DNA of 64,000 nt from Aspidiotus rigidus. Lineage: Eukaryota > Arthropoda > Insecta > Hemiptera > Diaspididae. Made by a program: the position numbers and the translations under genes. The stretch is taken from NCBI GenBank assembly GCA_035079385.1, contig JAVHKY010000005.1, positions 5,208,001-5,272,000 of the forward strand. Reading direction: 5' to 3'. Shown in pieces: positions 1 through 10,750 of the stretch; position 1 is the first letter of the stretch, and each line of letters starts with the position of its first letter. The notes below the pieces were generated by a model that worked only from the letters and a program-made list of their open reading frames with translations, was not told the DNA's origin and searched no databases.

Positions 1-589
1 TCTTCGAAGTTTTTTTCGTTTCTGAGACAAAATTTAACGCTGAATCTGAATAAAATTGTTAAGAAATCTTGCGAAACACCAAAATGGGTTAATGGGACCA
101 AAAAGGATCAACATTTCTCCAAAACGAAAAAAATTGCCTAATCTTCAAAGTTTTTCTTAATTCTAGGGTAAAATTGTGTGCTTAGTTGTAAAAAAAAAAC
201 TGTTGAATAATTTTTCGAAGCACCAAAATGTGTGCAAGTGCCCAAAAACGATCATAATTTTACCAACTTGGAAAATCGCTTAGTCTTTTCAATTTCATTT
301 GATTCTCATAGAAATCGAGCTTCGCGAGAACAAAAGATTGGTCGCGGATGAGAAAAAGTGCGAAAACTCTCGTTGTTTCAGGCAGAGGATGGTAAGATAC
401 CGCAAAGTTGGTCTTCTGTTGCGTGCCCGCGATGAAAGTCCCACTTATGTTTGGAACAGTGAAAAAACTCATAAATTCAGCCAATGGGAAGTATGATATC
501 GCGAATTTGGTCTTGCTCGTGATGAGATATCAGCTACAGTTCAGTATTTGATTGAGGCAGACGAATGCCCGGAATTGCTCGGGGCTTCA

Positions 590-1470
590 CCCGCTAAAGG
601 GAATGATGTCCTTAAGATTGTCTTCTGTTATGAACTTGCGGTGAGAGATCGGGTAGGACCCTCTGTTCAATAAAGGCGGATAACTCCGAAAAATTTCCCG
701 TGGAGATTCGTGAAGTAGGGAAGGGTACTAGGAAGATTGTTGTCTGCCATGAGCTCGCGGTGAGAGACCAGTTGGAGCCCTGTGTTTGATCTAATTGGGT
801 GAGTACGTGAAAATTCTCGTTGTTTCAGGCAATGGTGACAAACATACCGCGAAGATCGCGTTCCGGTGTGACCTCGCCAGGAGAAAATTTTAACAGCCCC
901 GTTTTATCTAGGCAGATGAATTCAAGAAAATTCTCGTTTCCACAGCCAGTGCTGGGAAGGATATCCCGAGACCGTTGTTCGTTAAGCTTGCCGTGAGAGA
1001 ACGATCGAGGCCCTACGTTCGATAAGGCACCGGATCCGAGAAAATTCTCGTACTTTTGCGCGAAGAAGGAACGATACTGTGAAGCTCGTCTTTCGTCATG
1101 AGCTCGCGGTGAGAGAAGGATCAAGACTCGTGTTCGATAGAGACAGGCGGATGCGTGAAAATTCTCGTACGTTTACGCGAAAGAAAAAACCATGCTGTGA
1201 GGCTGGTCTTTCGTCATGAGCTCGCGGTGAGAGAACGATGGAGGCCCCGTGTTTGATAGAGGCAGGCAGATGCGAGAAAATTCTCGTACTTTCGGGCGAG
1301 GGAGGGACTGATACTGTGAAGCTCGTCTTTCTTCATTAGCTCGCGGTGAGAGAACGATCAAAGCCCCGGGTTTGACGGAGGCAGGCGGATGCGAGAAAAT
1401 TCTCGTAGATTCCTGCGAAGCAAGGAACGATACTGTGAAGCTGGTCTTTCGTCATGAGCTCGCGGTATGA
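590..1470 (-). repeat. 119-bp satellite array, minus orientation
   Basis: The motif 'gtcatgagctcgcggtgag' recurs near 1094, 1212, 1331 and 1450, a period of about 119 bp. Each unit also has a small self-complementary core (cgagaa-tt-ttctcg). Divergent units continue down to about 590. Short ORFs running through the array reflect the open satellite unit and are not genes. The same satellite occurs inside foldback 2, in a decayed form inside foldback 3, and in plus orientation at 63190-64000. Confidence 0.85.
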
Positions 1471-1859
1471 GCTGTAGCTGATCGCTCATCACGAGCAAGA
1501 CCGAATTCGCGGTACCCTCTCATTGCCTGAATCAAGGAGTTTTCGCAGTTTGGCCCGCTTCGCTCATTGGTAGGGCGTCAGTTGATCTCTCATTGCAAGC
1601 ACGCAACAGAAGACCAACTTTGCGTTCTTTGCCAAAAACAACGTGAGTTTTCGCACTTTTTCCCGCTTTGATCATACGCACAGCCCTAGTCGATCTCTCA
1701 CCGCGAACCTTCAACGAAAGACGAAGTTGTCGTCTCCTGCCAATCCCCAAATGAGGAGAATTTCCGCAATTTCCTCTTTCGGATCTGTCACCCGACGCTA
1801 GTCGATCTCTCACTCCGCAAACACTCAACGGAAGACGAACTTGTCGATATTCCTTCCAT

Positions 1860-2520
1860 CCTCTGAATCAACAATATTTTACTGTAGAATGAGAATTTTT
1901 GATTTTTCATTTTGGAGATCATCTAGGGCCATTTCCGTAATGTTTTTTTGGACTCGGCGCAAAAATTTACTTCAGATTAGAGAACAACTTCTGAAGATTA
2001 CGCAATGATTCATCTTGGAGGAATTTTGATTCTCTTCGAGCCCATCAACCCATTTTGGTGCTCCGAAGTATTATTTCAGCATTTTTCTTGGACTCATCGC
2101 GAAATTCCACTTGAAAATCGAATTAAAATTTAAAAATTTGAACAATCTTCCGATTTGGGAAAATGTTGACCCTTTTTGGGCCCATTGACCCCTTTTTGAT
2201 GCTTCGAAGAACTCTGTGAGCATTTTTTTTTGAACTCATCGCAAAATTCCACTTGAAAATCGAATTAAAATTTGAAAGTTTGAACAATTTTCCAATTTGG
2301 CAAAATTTTGACCCTTTTCGGGCCCATTAACCCGTTTCGGTGTTTCGAAGGATTTTTTAAACATTTTTTTCGGACTCAGTGCGAAATTTCACCTAAAAAT
2401 CGATTTACAATTCAAAAGTTTGAACGATTTTCCACCTTGGGGAAATTTTGACCCTTTTTGGGCCCATTAACCCATTTCGGTGCTTCTTAGGGTTTTGTTA
2501 CTATTTTTTTCGTTTTTTCC
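1860..2520. repeat. About 140-bp tandem repeat, right arm of foldback 1
   Basis: Units are recognised by the 'gggcccattaaccc' segment at about 2041, 2181, 2323 and 2463, spaced 140-142 bp. Each unit carries a poly-T tract and a short 'gaaatttcacctaaaaatcg'-like stretch. An inverted, more divergent version lies at 1-250. Confidence 0.75.
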
Positions 2521-2870
2521 CGTCCAAATTCCCTTAGGAAACAATAATTTAATTATTAAAATTCTCGAAATTCAGTTCAATACTGTAAATTAATTAATTT
2601 TCAAGCCCTATTTTGGGAACCCTGACGATTTGGTGAATTTTCGGCACATTTTGGTCCATAACTCAGCTCAGAAAAGTCGTCGAACCATCGGGTGCGGCTC
2701 AAATTAAAGATAAAATTAAGATACAAAATTCGTACATTTAAACTATACGTCTAACGTTTTGCGTTTTCCCGCTACGACAGATTCAGCGCAAACTCCCATT
2801 TAACTGGTAACATCTTTCTGCCCCAACCTGTACATGATAGTAGGAGGACTTGGAAACTGATATGATAGAT
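2521..2870. repeat. Dispersed repeat segment shared with 59.5 kb
   Basis: The stretch 'ttggtccataactc' with 'cagaaaagtcgt' and 'agataaaatt' at about 2650-2720 recurs in the same order at about 59530-59600. No coding potential or terminal structure was recognised. Confidence 0.5.
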
Positions 2871-3079
2871 GAAAATTGCGACTCAAGAATACTGATCTAT
2901 GGGGCGTAACCGAAATGAGTCCCGGGAGCGGAGGGTACGTGTTTTTGATAGCCGAATTGAGTCCCGTAGTGTCGGGGGTAGAAAAAGATAAAGTCCGGAT
3001 TGAGTCCCGAAGTGTCGGCGGTACTAAGTCTGAGAAGCTGGGGGTGAATTCGTTCATTTTCCTTCGTCCTCTGCTGTAG

Positions 3080-3524
3080 GCAACGCGATGTTGTGAAGAG
3101 TGTTTTGTTGAAGATCTGATGTCTGTACTTCCCGATGACGAGAGGGTACGGAAATTTACAGATTACCTCGTCGATAACGATATAGATATGGCGAGCGAGT
3201 TTCCTCCTCGTATGTGGGCCGCGTATTCATCAGCCACCTCGCGCACAACGAATGCCTGCAAATCATTTCATGCTCATTTGAACGGTTCGTTCTACGCGTC
3301 ACACTCAAATATTTTCGTCCTCTTAAGATACTCTTCTTGAGGTCCAATGCGACACGTACGCCAAAATCCTTGACATTCGCAATTCGAAAAAACGTTTAGG
3401 CTCAGTAAAAAAAGAGACTGAGGTCGCAACACTCATGACGCGGCGTGATCTTGGCGAATTGTCGAGAATTGAATTTGTGAAGCGCGTATCTTTCAAATTT
3501 CTGCCTCCGCCTGTTAGAAAATAA
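3080..3524 (+). pseudogene. Mutator-like (MULE) transposase, C-terminal remnant
   Basis: An open frame follows a TAG at 3077 and reads a segment with a proline-rich helix start (LPDDERVRKFTDYLV), then FPPRMWAAYSS, then RTTNACKSFHAHLN and SHSNIF. The order 'W..., RTTNxxxSFH, HPNIF-like' resembles the region after the catalytic DDE core in MULE-type transposases of invertebrates, from memory of the family. A frameshift near 3320 is needed to continue into a second frame (LEVQCDTYAKILDI ... PPPVRK) that ends at TAA 3522-3524. The catalytic part is missing. It lies just downstream of foldback 1. 'tgtag' before 3080 could be a splice acceptor, so the left boundary is uncertain. Family assignment is by motif only. 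Confidence 0.5.
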
Positions 3525-3770
3525 TTACACCTGATTACTTTCCACGCCCCCTACCTTCCATGGGTACTAATGTGCTCAAAGCATAGCCACGTGCTAACTC
3601 ATTTTTCATCGCACCGATGATGCATACATCGACAGTCCTAAGTCTGTTAGAGCGAGAAGGAAAATGAGAATCATTCGTGAACTCGGGACTCAATTCGGCA
3701 TCGCCCGACCTCTGACGTCACAAAATTGACCTATGACATCATCAATTTGTGACGTCACAGACTCGGAGGC

Positions 3771-4680
3771 TCTGTATATGATAGGAGGGAGACTTGAAAA
3801 AAAAAAACGATGGCTTCCTTAAAGATGTTGAACGAGAAACGCAGGGAATCTGTTCTATGAATTGAACAATAATAATTATATGACATGACCCGCATTAGGA
3901 TAGCTCCTTCGATTAGACACGCAATGTTTCATACACCAATTCGCTTAGCCCCTCCAGCGGACCAAATATGCAATGCTTCAAACACCATGAGTCCCCTCCA
4001 ATCACATATAAGCTCGAGAGTCTCAATTTTTCGAAGTCCCTCTTTCACCATGTACGGCTTAGAGGTCCACATTTTCCCTAGTCCAACCTTTGAGCTATAT
4101 ATGATAGGAGGCAGTACGACTTGAACCATTTTCGCAAATGATGTTGGACTTAGAACGTTTTCATTTCGGTTGGGAATCAGACGGCGTACGACAAATTTTT
4201 TGGAAGACCCTTCCCCCCTCCTCACAACGGTTTGCCTGTTAGAATTTCGACCTCCAAGTTATATGTGATATGACCTTAAGGTTGCCGGCCGGCGGATATG
4301 TTTTCCGACCCCCCCCCCCGAAACATGATCTCTGTTAAAACGACAGCTTCCTTAACAAAGTTAAACGAGTAACGCACAGGGAACCTGTTTTTCGGGTCGA
4401 ATTGGTGTTGGTATTCAGAATTCAAATTAAAATCTCTAAGATTCTTACATTTTTCTGAGTACCTCGTATCATAGTGTACATAACCTAAACGTGAGAAAGT
4501 GAGAGCTTGCCTGAGTTCCTTCTCCTCCTATCCGCGTTATATATGGTACTCGGACCATTTTTGCCAATAATGTTGGACTTGGTGCCCCTCCTATCATATA
4601 TTATGGCTCAAGAGTCGAAATTCTTCTAAGTCTAATTCGAAATATAATAGTAGGGAGACGTGGACCAGTTTTGGCAATTA
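3771..4680. repeat. Family A dispersed repeat (left part)
   Basis: Contains diverged copies of 'cggcttccttaacgaagtt' plus 'gcagggaacctgtt', and several copies of the A/T-rich unit 'tatcatatatagctcgagag' with 'tttttccaagtcc'. A block with 'cacgcaatgtttcatacacc' and 'gcttcaaacacc' at 3920-3985 recurs at 41030-41110. There is no gene. A C-run lies at 4310-4318. The copy is interrupted by the pogo-like element at 4681. Confidence 0.7.
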
Positions 4681-5576
4681 CAGTCGATGCCGACTATAAC
4701 GAGATTCAAGGGCCTGATACTTTTTCTCGCTATACCCGGAAGCTCGCAGTAGACATACCCCGGTTATAACGAGATTCTCGTTATGTCCGGATATACCGAG
4801 AAGCTCGCTACATACGAAAATAGAGAAAAACTTACACAAATGCAGTAGAGAAAAACGAACGAGGGAGTTTGTACATATTTATTTCATAGGTAGAATTCAG
4901 TTCGACTGTTTCCAGAGCACCAGCGTTGTCTCTATGCCTCTCCTCATGTAAAACGTGAACATTCTCAGGTCGGAAAACGAATGTCCGGATGCAAAAAGAT
5001 GGATTGCAAATTATAATTATAAGGTTGAATGAATAGAAAGAACTCTTGTAGCTGCGTTCATCTGTTCACAAGTGAAAAGCTGGAAAAACTTGTCAAAATA
5101 AAATGGCCCACCTATGAAATTCACCGTTGCTATCGTAGCTCAAATGTCACAAGTCGACTGTTGATACTTGATGGTGCATCCGAAGCTTTCGAACTGTCTC
5201 CTTCCAGACAAGTTTTTGATAGAGGTGGAGGAGGAATGCTGATGGATGCGAGAAGATGTTTGAAAGAAGGAGAGGGGAAAAAAATTCGAATCTTGGAGAA
5301 GGAGAAAAGTTTTCCCCGCAGGGCCATAACAGACTAACCGGTGTTTCCAACATTCCATTCAAGGGTAACCAATCTTTGTATGATAAGAGATGTAACATTT
5401 TTGCGAGGATATACGCCCTAATTGATAAGGAAAAGCTCGTTAAGACCGGCATCACTCCTCGTAGTAACCGGTGTAATTTACATAGCCTGTATGGGTGAAT
5501 TGCAAGGGACCACGGATTCTGCTCGCAATACCCGAAATCTCGTTTCAACCAGCCTCGTTATAGTCGGCATGGACTG
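4681..5576. mobile_element. Pogo/Tigger-like non-autonomous DNA transposon
   Basis: The ends are inverted repeats: CAGTCGATGCCGACTATAAC at 4681-4700 and its complement, with one change, ending at 5576. The element is flanked by TA (4679-4680 and 5577-5578), as expected for the Tc1/mariner superfamily. The 'ctataacgag' terminal text is reminiscent of pogo/Tigger ends. The 896-bp interior has only short ORFs (for example 5029-5337), none with a recognisable DDE transposase, so it is probably a deletion derivative. It sits inside a family A repeat, whose unit resumes at about 5620. Confidence 0.8.
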
Positions 5577-5790
5577 TATGTGGGACTTCGTCCCCTGCTA
5601 TCGTATAGATATAATCTAGTCGGAGGTCGAAATTTTTCCAAGTCCAATCCATGCTACGTATGGTAGGAGAGGGACTTGAACCATTTTTGCAAATGATGTT
5701 AAATTTGTACCGTTGGTCATCATACGGCGGACTGCAAATTTTTCAAAAGAACCCCACACAGAACATGTTTCCTGTTCACAATCGTGTCTG
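5577..5790. repeat. Family A repeat (right part, after the pogo insertion)
   Basis: Carries 'gtcgaaatttttccaagtcc', 'atggtaggagagggacttg' and 'cggcggactgcaaatttttc' followed by 'aacatgtttcctgtt'. These are family A landmarks in their usual order. Confidence 0.6.
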
Positions 5791-6260
5791 GCGATTTTTA
5801 ACTAACAATTTCAGTATAAATAGGGAAACGTCGACCCTTAGAAATCATTCAGTCAACCACAGCAGACAGATGAAAAACCCAGAAAGTAGACATAGCTCCG
5901 GTGTATAAAAAAGTAGAAGAAATCATGAAAGTTGGAAGAACTGTTGATTGTCAATACCAAAACTGGAGGAATTTAAAGAAGTGTTGGCAATTTGTTTTCG
6001 ATTTGATGATATCTATCTAAAGAAGAATTCTACTTGAATTGAATTTGAATGCTGCTTCTCCATACAATTCACAAATTTTGCTTCCTTGAATTGTGAGCAT
6101 AAAACACCTAGTATAGTCTGGGTTCAGACGGTAGGTTTTCCTTATGGTTAAGAAAGACAGGTTCCAGCTTTGGTACACTTGTTAAACAATGAGAGGCCAC
6201 CGCGGCTTATTTTTGCAAAACAAATAACCACAATTACTCCCAATTATTTCGAATTTGAGG

Positions 6261-6263
<3 letters not shown>
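5791..6263. other. No gene recognised
   Basis: AT-rich sequence with stop codons in all frames and no repeat or RNA that I recognise. Confidence 0.6.

Positions 6264-6327
<64 letters not shown>
6264..6327. repeat. (GA)n microsatellite
   Basis: About 62 bases of nearly perfect GA dinucleotide repeat. The Arg-Glu run in the ORF across it is a by-product. Confidence 0.97.
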
Positions 6328-6330
<3 letters not shown>

Positions 6331-7550
6331 CTCCCAGATATTTCCAGTTACATTTCCGGAACGGAAGCCGCCCAACTAGTAAGACTTCCGGTACAATTTA
6401 AAAAAATTTTAGTATACAATCAATTTTTAACTGAGAACTCATCTGGAGAGAAGAGGTGGAGGCAAACGCATCGGGTGTGAAGCTAAAATACCGTTTATTT
6501 GTATCAAATGTCTCCAGTAGAAGTCAGGTAATGTGAGAGGAAGAAAAGCGGGTACTATGAAATTTCGTTTCTCCAAATGATTGAGTGACGTCACTTTTAC
6601 TTGTTCCCTTCATCACAGAGTGAGGGAAAAAGCACAAATTAAGCACCAAATTCTGACACCTATATCGACCTAAATAGACTTTTGAGAAAGGCGAACACTT
6701 CTGTAGTCCCTTCAACCTAAACCAGACGTTTTGGATGATAGAAGATGAGAGCGTGAATTTTGGGACTTTGAAGCACAAAAAGTACAAAATTTTCAACTAA
6801 CATAACATTTTTTCAAGGACGGCAATCATTTGTTCCGTTTATGGTGGCTCAACTGTCAGACCTGCCCCTATCTAGCTAGCATATGAAATTATATCCATTA
6901 AAACTCGCGCTTCACATACATATATTTTGCTAGATTGGTATACAAGGACCGTGGAAAAGAAATATTTTTTTTAGCCTTTTTAAATGAAATGCGAGAATTT
7001 TTCAAATCACATAGCAGAAATTACCGATTTCTTCATGTTGTATGGTAGGGCGAGGTTTACCTACGTTATTTGTTTCGTACCTACAAGGAATAGAAGTTAG
7101 CGTTACTGATAATTTGCAGTACAGTGAACGAAGATATAGAGGCAACTAGAAAGGAAATAAAAAATATGATTTCGAAGAAATCTGATAATATTCACGTGTT
7201 GACGTGAATGATCAAAATGAACGGTACAAGTCGATGTGACGTTATCTTTATTCTCACCATGTGTGCAGATAAGACGCTGCAGATCTCACTTCTCTCCGTG
7301 GTAATTATCCGTTCCAATCGATTCGTTTACGAAGAAACTTTCTTCAACGGAATCAACACTCCATATCCTGCCTGAGTTACGAGTTCGTTTCCCTCGTCGG
7401 TGAAATACTTGATACTTGTCAAGGTAGAGTACTTTTTTCTTTGTCTCTACAGAAGAAACCTGTTCTTTGGAACGAACTGGGTTTCATAATATTGGGAATC
7501 GAACTCAATATTGGAGTTCTCAAAAGCGAAATTTTCCTCGAGTCTCTCAT
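6328..7550. other. No gene recognised
   Basis: Non-coding AT-rich DNA. Short ORFs only; no terminal repeats or RNA structures identified. Confidence 0.55.
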
Positions 7551-7830
7551 TTGTCATAATACATATTGAAAAATTTTTTCAAATCACTTCTTTCGATCGT
7601 TGAAATTTTCTCAAATCTTCCTCTCATCCTATAGGAGAACTTTAAAGTCCAATTTTTTTCATGTCTCACTGCCAAAGCAGGAGGGAAAAAAAGAAAAGGA
7701 AAATTAGGATAGGTCAATTTCGATGGACGGCGGGACGTCAAATTTTTCAAAAAGAAAAAAAACTTGTACTCGTAGAAAAGGTTGCCTGTCAAAAGTTGAA
7801 ATTCTGTACTTTTGGATTTTTTTCCGTGGA
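7551..7830. repeat. Possible highly diverged family A copy
   Basis: Fragments such as 'ttgaaattttctcaaatctt', 'ctctcatcctatagg', 'gatggacggcgggacgtcaa' and 'gttgcctgtcaaaag' occur in the same order as the family A landmarks, with many changes. This is a weak match by eye. Confidence 0.35.
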
Positions 7831-7965
7831 AGCTCGCAATTCAAAAATTCTTCATCGTCTCTCATCAATTCTGAAAAGTCGAATGAAAAGCAAGAATTCG
7901 GTTTTCCTGCATGATCTGATTGAACAATCATTCTTAATGACGTTTCGAACGGAATTTTTCAAGTT

Positions 7966-7975
7966 AGTCCCCCAG
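7966..7975. repeat. Candidate target-site duplication, left of PLE-1
   Basis: The 10-mer agtcccccag is repeated exactly at 10741-10750, directly after the right end of the PLE-1 complex. On the left, 37 extra bases lie between it and the element end at 8013. Confidence 0.6.
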
Positions 7976-8080
7976 TTAAACGAATCCGTTCCTTCAAGTT
8001 ACGGCTATCCATAATAAACGTGAAAGACGAATACTCCGACGTGGAGTAAAACATGCAAACCGCAGAAAAATAAAAGACGA

Positions 8081-8112
8081 CGAGCGCTTTCGGTTAAATA
8101 ACCATCTTCAAG
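8081..8112 (-). ncRNA. Hammerhead-like motif in PLE-1 terminal region (degenerate)
   Basis: On the minus strand the order is TTGAAGA, a 4-bp stem GGTT-ATTT-AACC, then GAAA. This resembles the hammerhead arrangement CUGANGA, stem II, GAAA, but with T in place of the invariant C of the core. Hammerhead motifs are established in terminal repeats of Penelope-like elements. Cleavage by this copy is doubtful. Confidence 0.35.
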
Positions 8113-8269
8113 CCTGAAATGAAAGCAACTGACGAACAAAAGAGAAGAACGAGGTATTAAGATCGTCCAAACGAGAAATAACGGTGTGAGTCATAAACCA
8201 GTTCGATCAGGCCATCTTCCGGAATGTACGAATTGAGTACAGTGATACCGTCAGTGTTGAGATGACGAA

Positions 8270-9511
8270 TTATCTCTCTGTATTCTCGAGGGCGATACGC
8301 TTACGGTAGGAATTCTCCTTATGGAGGAGCTTTTCGGACCCCTCGCGGAAGCTGTGGCCACTGTTTATTAAGTGATCGGCGAAAGATGACTCTCCTAAGT
8401 GTCCCTTCTTCCAAGACTTCAGGTGCTCAGCTACTCTAACTTTCATTTGGCGGCTGGTCTCACCAATATAAAAGCCTCCACAATCCTCACACTCCCTCTC
8501 ATCGACAGGTATGGGGTCCTTCAGTCTCACAAATAACCTCTTGACTGTGGTAGGGTTGTAAAACGCGGGTCTGAAGCCAAACGGGCGAAGGGCCCGACCC
8601 AATTGCGAGGAGAACTTCCCTAGGAAAGGGAGACTGATCCAACACAAACGGCGATCACGGATCGTGTCTCGGGGGAGGGAGGTGGTGGAATCCAGGAGGC
8701 TCCTTGTAACTTTCCTCCGAACCATCACGTCAACGTCGACATTGACCCCATTGACTCTAGCCAGGTGTTTTATTGTGATTAACTCTTTCTTGAAGACAGA
8801 CTGACTCAAAGGAATACGAGTCAGTCTGTGAACTAGGCTATGAAAAGCAGCCATCTTGTGAGCAACAGGACCGAACGAACCACCGTGGACTAAAACATCG
8901 GTCGTAGTATCTTTCCTGTAAATTCCAAACTCATGGATACCGTCTACAATAGAGATCGATAAATCCAAAAAGTTAATGGAAAATACCCCTATTTCCAACG
9001 TAAATTTGATGGAAGGGTACCAGGAATTGAGATACCTCAGAAACTCACCGAGGGGATCTGGGTGACCAAGCCAGGTACATAGAACGTCATCAACGTACCT
9101 GTGCCAATAGTGAATATGATTAAGTAACACCTGGTTCGAGGAAAAAAGGTCAAGTTCAAACTTAGACATGAAAACTTCGGAGATAAGAGAGCCTAAAGGT
9201 GATCCAATAGGGATCCCTACTTCATCAGGGAACTCGAAAAATTTCCCTTCAAATTTACAGTAGTTGGGGGACCAGCAAGTATTTAGAAGATCGAAGAATT
9301 CTAGAAGCTCATTATGAGGAATGTTGGCTTTGACGAGTAGCTCACCCATACGCTGGATAGTAGCAGCCTTAGGAATATTCGGGAACAAACCAACAACATC
9401 AAACGAGCAGATGGTCGTTCCCGGGGGAAGACTTACATCCTTGAGGACGTCAGTTAAAGAGGCCGAATTCAAGACCGAGTGAGGGGATTCAAAATCAATT
9501 CGATTTTTGAA
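8270..9511 (-). pseudogene. PLE-1 reverse transcriptase core and GIY-YIG domain
   Basis: Frame read on the minus strand below a TAG at 9512-9514. It shows RT motif A (SFDVVGLFPNIP), motif B (GIPIGSPLGSLISEVFM), the catalytic YVDD within HRYVDDVLC, INFLDLSI, a basic linker, and a C-terminal GIY-YIG region with CEDCGGFYIGETSRQMKVR, an EH, and FADHLINSGHSF. Compared with PLE-3 (54 kb), which reads SGVYKIECNDC at this point, the GVY block is missing, so the nuclease should be inactive. The frame ends early at 8270 because two extra bases near 8275 shift it; the expected tail (IIRHLN ... YIPEDGLIELVY) continues in another frame. There is no genuine start codon here; it is the middle of one long protein. 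Confidence 0.88.
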
Positions 9512-9514
9512 CTA

Positions 9515-10302
9515 ACGGTCAAGGAATTTGGCAAGGAGGTAGGTAGGAGAGGAGACGAACGAAACAACGGGTCGCATCGGGGTATTTTTAGGCAGCCCGT
9601 ACAGGAGGGGAGGTGTGGGTTAGGAACAAGGGCTTTTTTCAAAGCAGGAGTTTTGATAACAGCCTCACTCCTGTTGATGACACTCCTAACTTCTTTGACG
9701 TGCTTGGGAAAGCTGAAATCCTCACTCTCTTTAGCACCACACTGCTGTAGGACTTCATGGACCTTAGAAGAATAGGCCGATCTCTCCATCACTACAACAG
9801 CGTTGCCCTTGTCAGCCTTAGTGACGATCAAATCTGCCTCTTTCATCTTCCTCCTTAAACCCCGAATCACTCCTCCCAATTTATTACTCATGCGCGGGAG
9901 GGGGTTATTACGGACTAATTCGGCACAGACTTTCTGGGTATTAAAACCAGGACCAATCTTAACCGTAAGATCCGCAACGACATTCGCCAAGGTTTCATCA
10001 TTCTTGAGGGGAGGCATACTGAACTTCAAACCTTTCTCAAGGAGGGATGTTTCGTCACTATTGAACACTACCTGACTATTATTTATGAGGCGGGGGGGAT
10101 GGAATTTATGAACGACAACACCGTCACTCACCCCCTCCTCAACCACATCCTCATTAACCATCATTAGGGAGGACAGCTTCTTATTTTTCCTCTCCTTTAA
10201 CTTCGCCTCAAACTTCCGACACTTTTCATTTACGTCCCGCATAAAGTAATCAAACTCAAGGGGGGGGGGAGCATGCCGGAGAGTCTCGAATGGACCATAA
10301 GG
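9515..10302 (-). pseudogene. PLE-1 N-terminal part of RT protein
   Basis: The frame is open from a TAG near 10300. An ATG occurs at 10242, but the frame continues upstream (HAPPPLEFDYF), so the 5' end is probably truncated rather than starting there. It shows the Penelope N-terminal helix-rich region, the MSNKLGGVIRGLRR segment, then the RT1 motif IVTKADKGNAVVVMER. A frameshift near 9605 separates this from LLYGLPKNTPMRPVVSFV and SSPTYLLAKFLDR, which then runs into TAG at 9512-9514 and onward to the RT core. No start codon, promoter or intron could be assigned. Confidence 0.82.
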
Positions 10303-10332
10303 TTTAATCTAGTCGTAATATTAAATTTACCT

Positions 10333-10740
10333 GAAGTCTTGGAAGAAGGGACACTTAGGGGAGTCAGCTTTCGCCGATCACTTAATAAACAGTGGCCACA
10401 GCTTCCGCGAGGGATCCGAAAAGCTCCTCCATAAGGAGAATTCCTACCGTAAGCGTATCGCCCTCGAGAATACAGGGAGATAATTCGTCATCTCAACACT
10501 GACGGTATCACTGTACTCAATTCGTACATTCCGGAAGATGGCCTGATCGAACTGGTTTATGACTCACACCGTGATTTCTCGTTTGGACGATCTTAATACC
10601 TCGTTCTTCTCTTTTGTTCGTCAGTTGCTTTCATTTCAGGCTTGAAGATGGTTATTTAACCGAAAGCGCTCGTCGTCTTTTATTTTTCTGCGGTGTGCAT
10701 GTTTTACTCCACGTCGGAGTATTCGTCTTTCACGTTTATT
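10333..10740 (+). pseudogene. Inverted 3' segment of PLE-1
   Basis: Reverse complement of 8013-8420: C-terminal GIY-YIG coding tail, stop region, and terminal sequence with the degenerate hammerhead-like motif. It shares with the main copy the 'gggagataattcg' region that contains the extra GA, so both parts derive from the same defective template. Confidence 0.9.
10641..10672 (+). ncRNA. Hammerhead-like motif, inverted PLE-1 copy
   Basis: Same TTGAAGA, GGTT-ATTT-AACC stem and GAAA order as at 8081-8112, now on the plus strand. Core is degenerate. Confidence 0.35.
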
Positions 10741-10750
10741 AGTCCCCCAG
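10741..10750. repeat. Candidate target-site duplication, right of PLE-1
   Basis: agtcccccag, identical to 7966-7975 and directly abutting the element end. Confidence 0.65.

Larger units (their letters stand above)
1..2520. mobile_element. Foldback element 1 (left end outside window)
   Basis: A large imperfect inverted repeat surrounds a satellite block. Bases 358-369 pair with 1645-1656 and 531-539 with 1472-1480, giving a centre near 1007. The outer arms are AT-rich tandem repeats whose text (a 'cccattaaccc' motif beside a poly-T stretch) occurs inverted at about 60-180 and directly four times at 2041-2520. The left arm is cut by the window edge, so the left terminus and target duplication cannot be read. 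No transposase is encoded. The layout of tandem-repeat arms around a satellite-filled middle is repeated at three other loci here and resembles Foldback-type DNA transposons. Confidence 0.6.
8013..10740 (-). mobile_element. Penelope-like retroelement PLE-1 complex
   Basis: A minus-strand Penelope-like element (RT followed by GIY-YIG endonuclease) covers 8013 to about 10302. It is joined head-to-head to a plus-strand copy of its own 3' end (10333-10740). The two outer segments are an inverted repeat with coordinate sum 18753 and near identity over about 408 bp. The 10-mer agtcccccag flanks the complex. Inverted partial copies are well known for Penelope elements. The coding part carries a frameshift, an in-frame stop, a small deletion and a 2-nt insertion, so this copy cannot supply active protein. 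Confidence 0.9.

Noticed and set aside
590..1470. Regular 119-bp spacing considered as a CRISPR array
   Set aside because: The whole unit is repeated without unique spacers, and the DNA is eukaryotic.
5147..5548. 133-codon minus-strand ORF inside the pogo-like element as a transposase
   Set aside because: No helix-turn-helix or DDE motif recognised, and overlapping ORFs of similar length occur on the other strand.
6170..6379. ORF with long Arg-Glu repeat
   Set aside because: Produced by the GA microsatellite.
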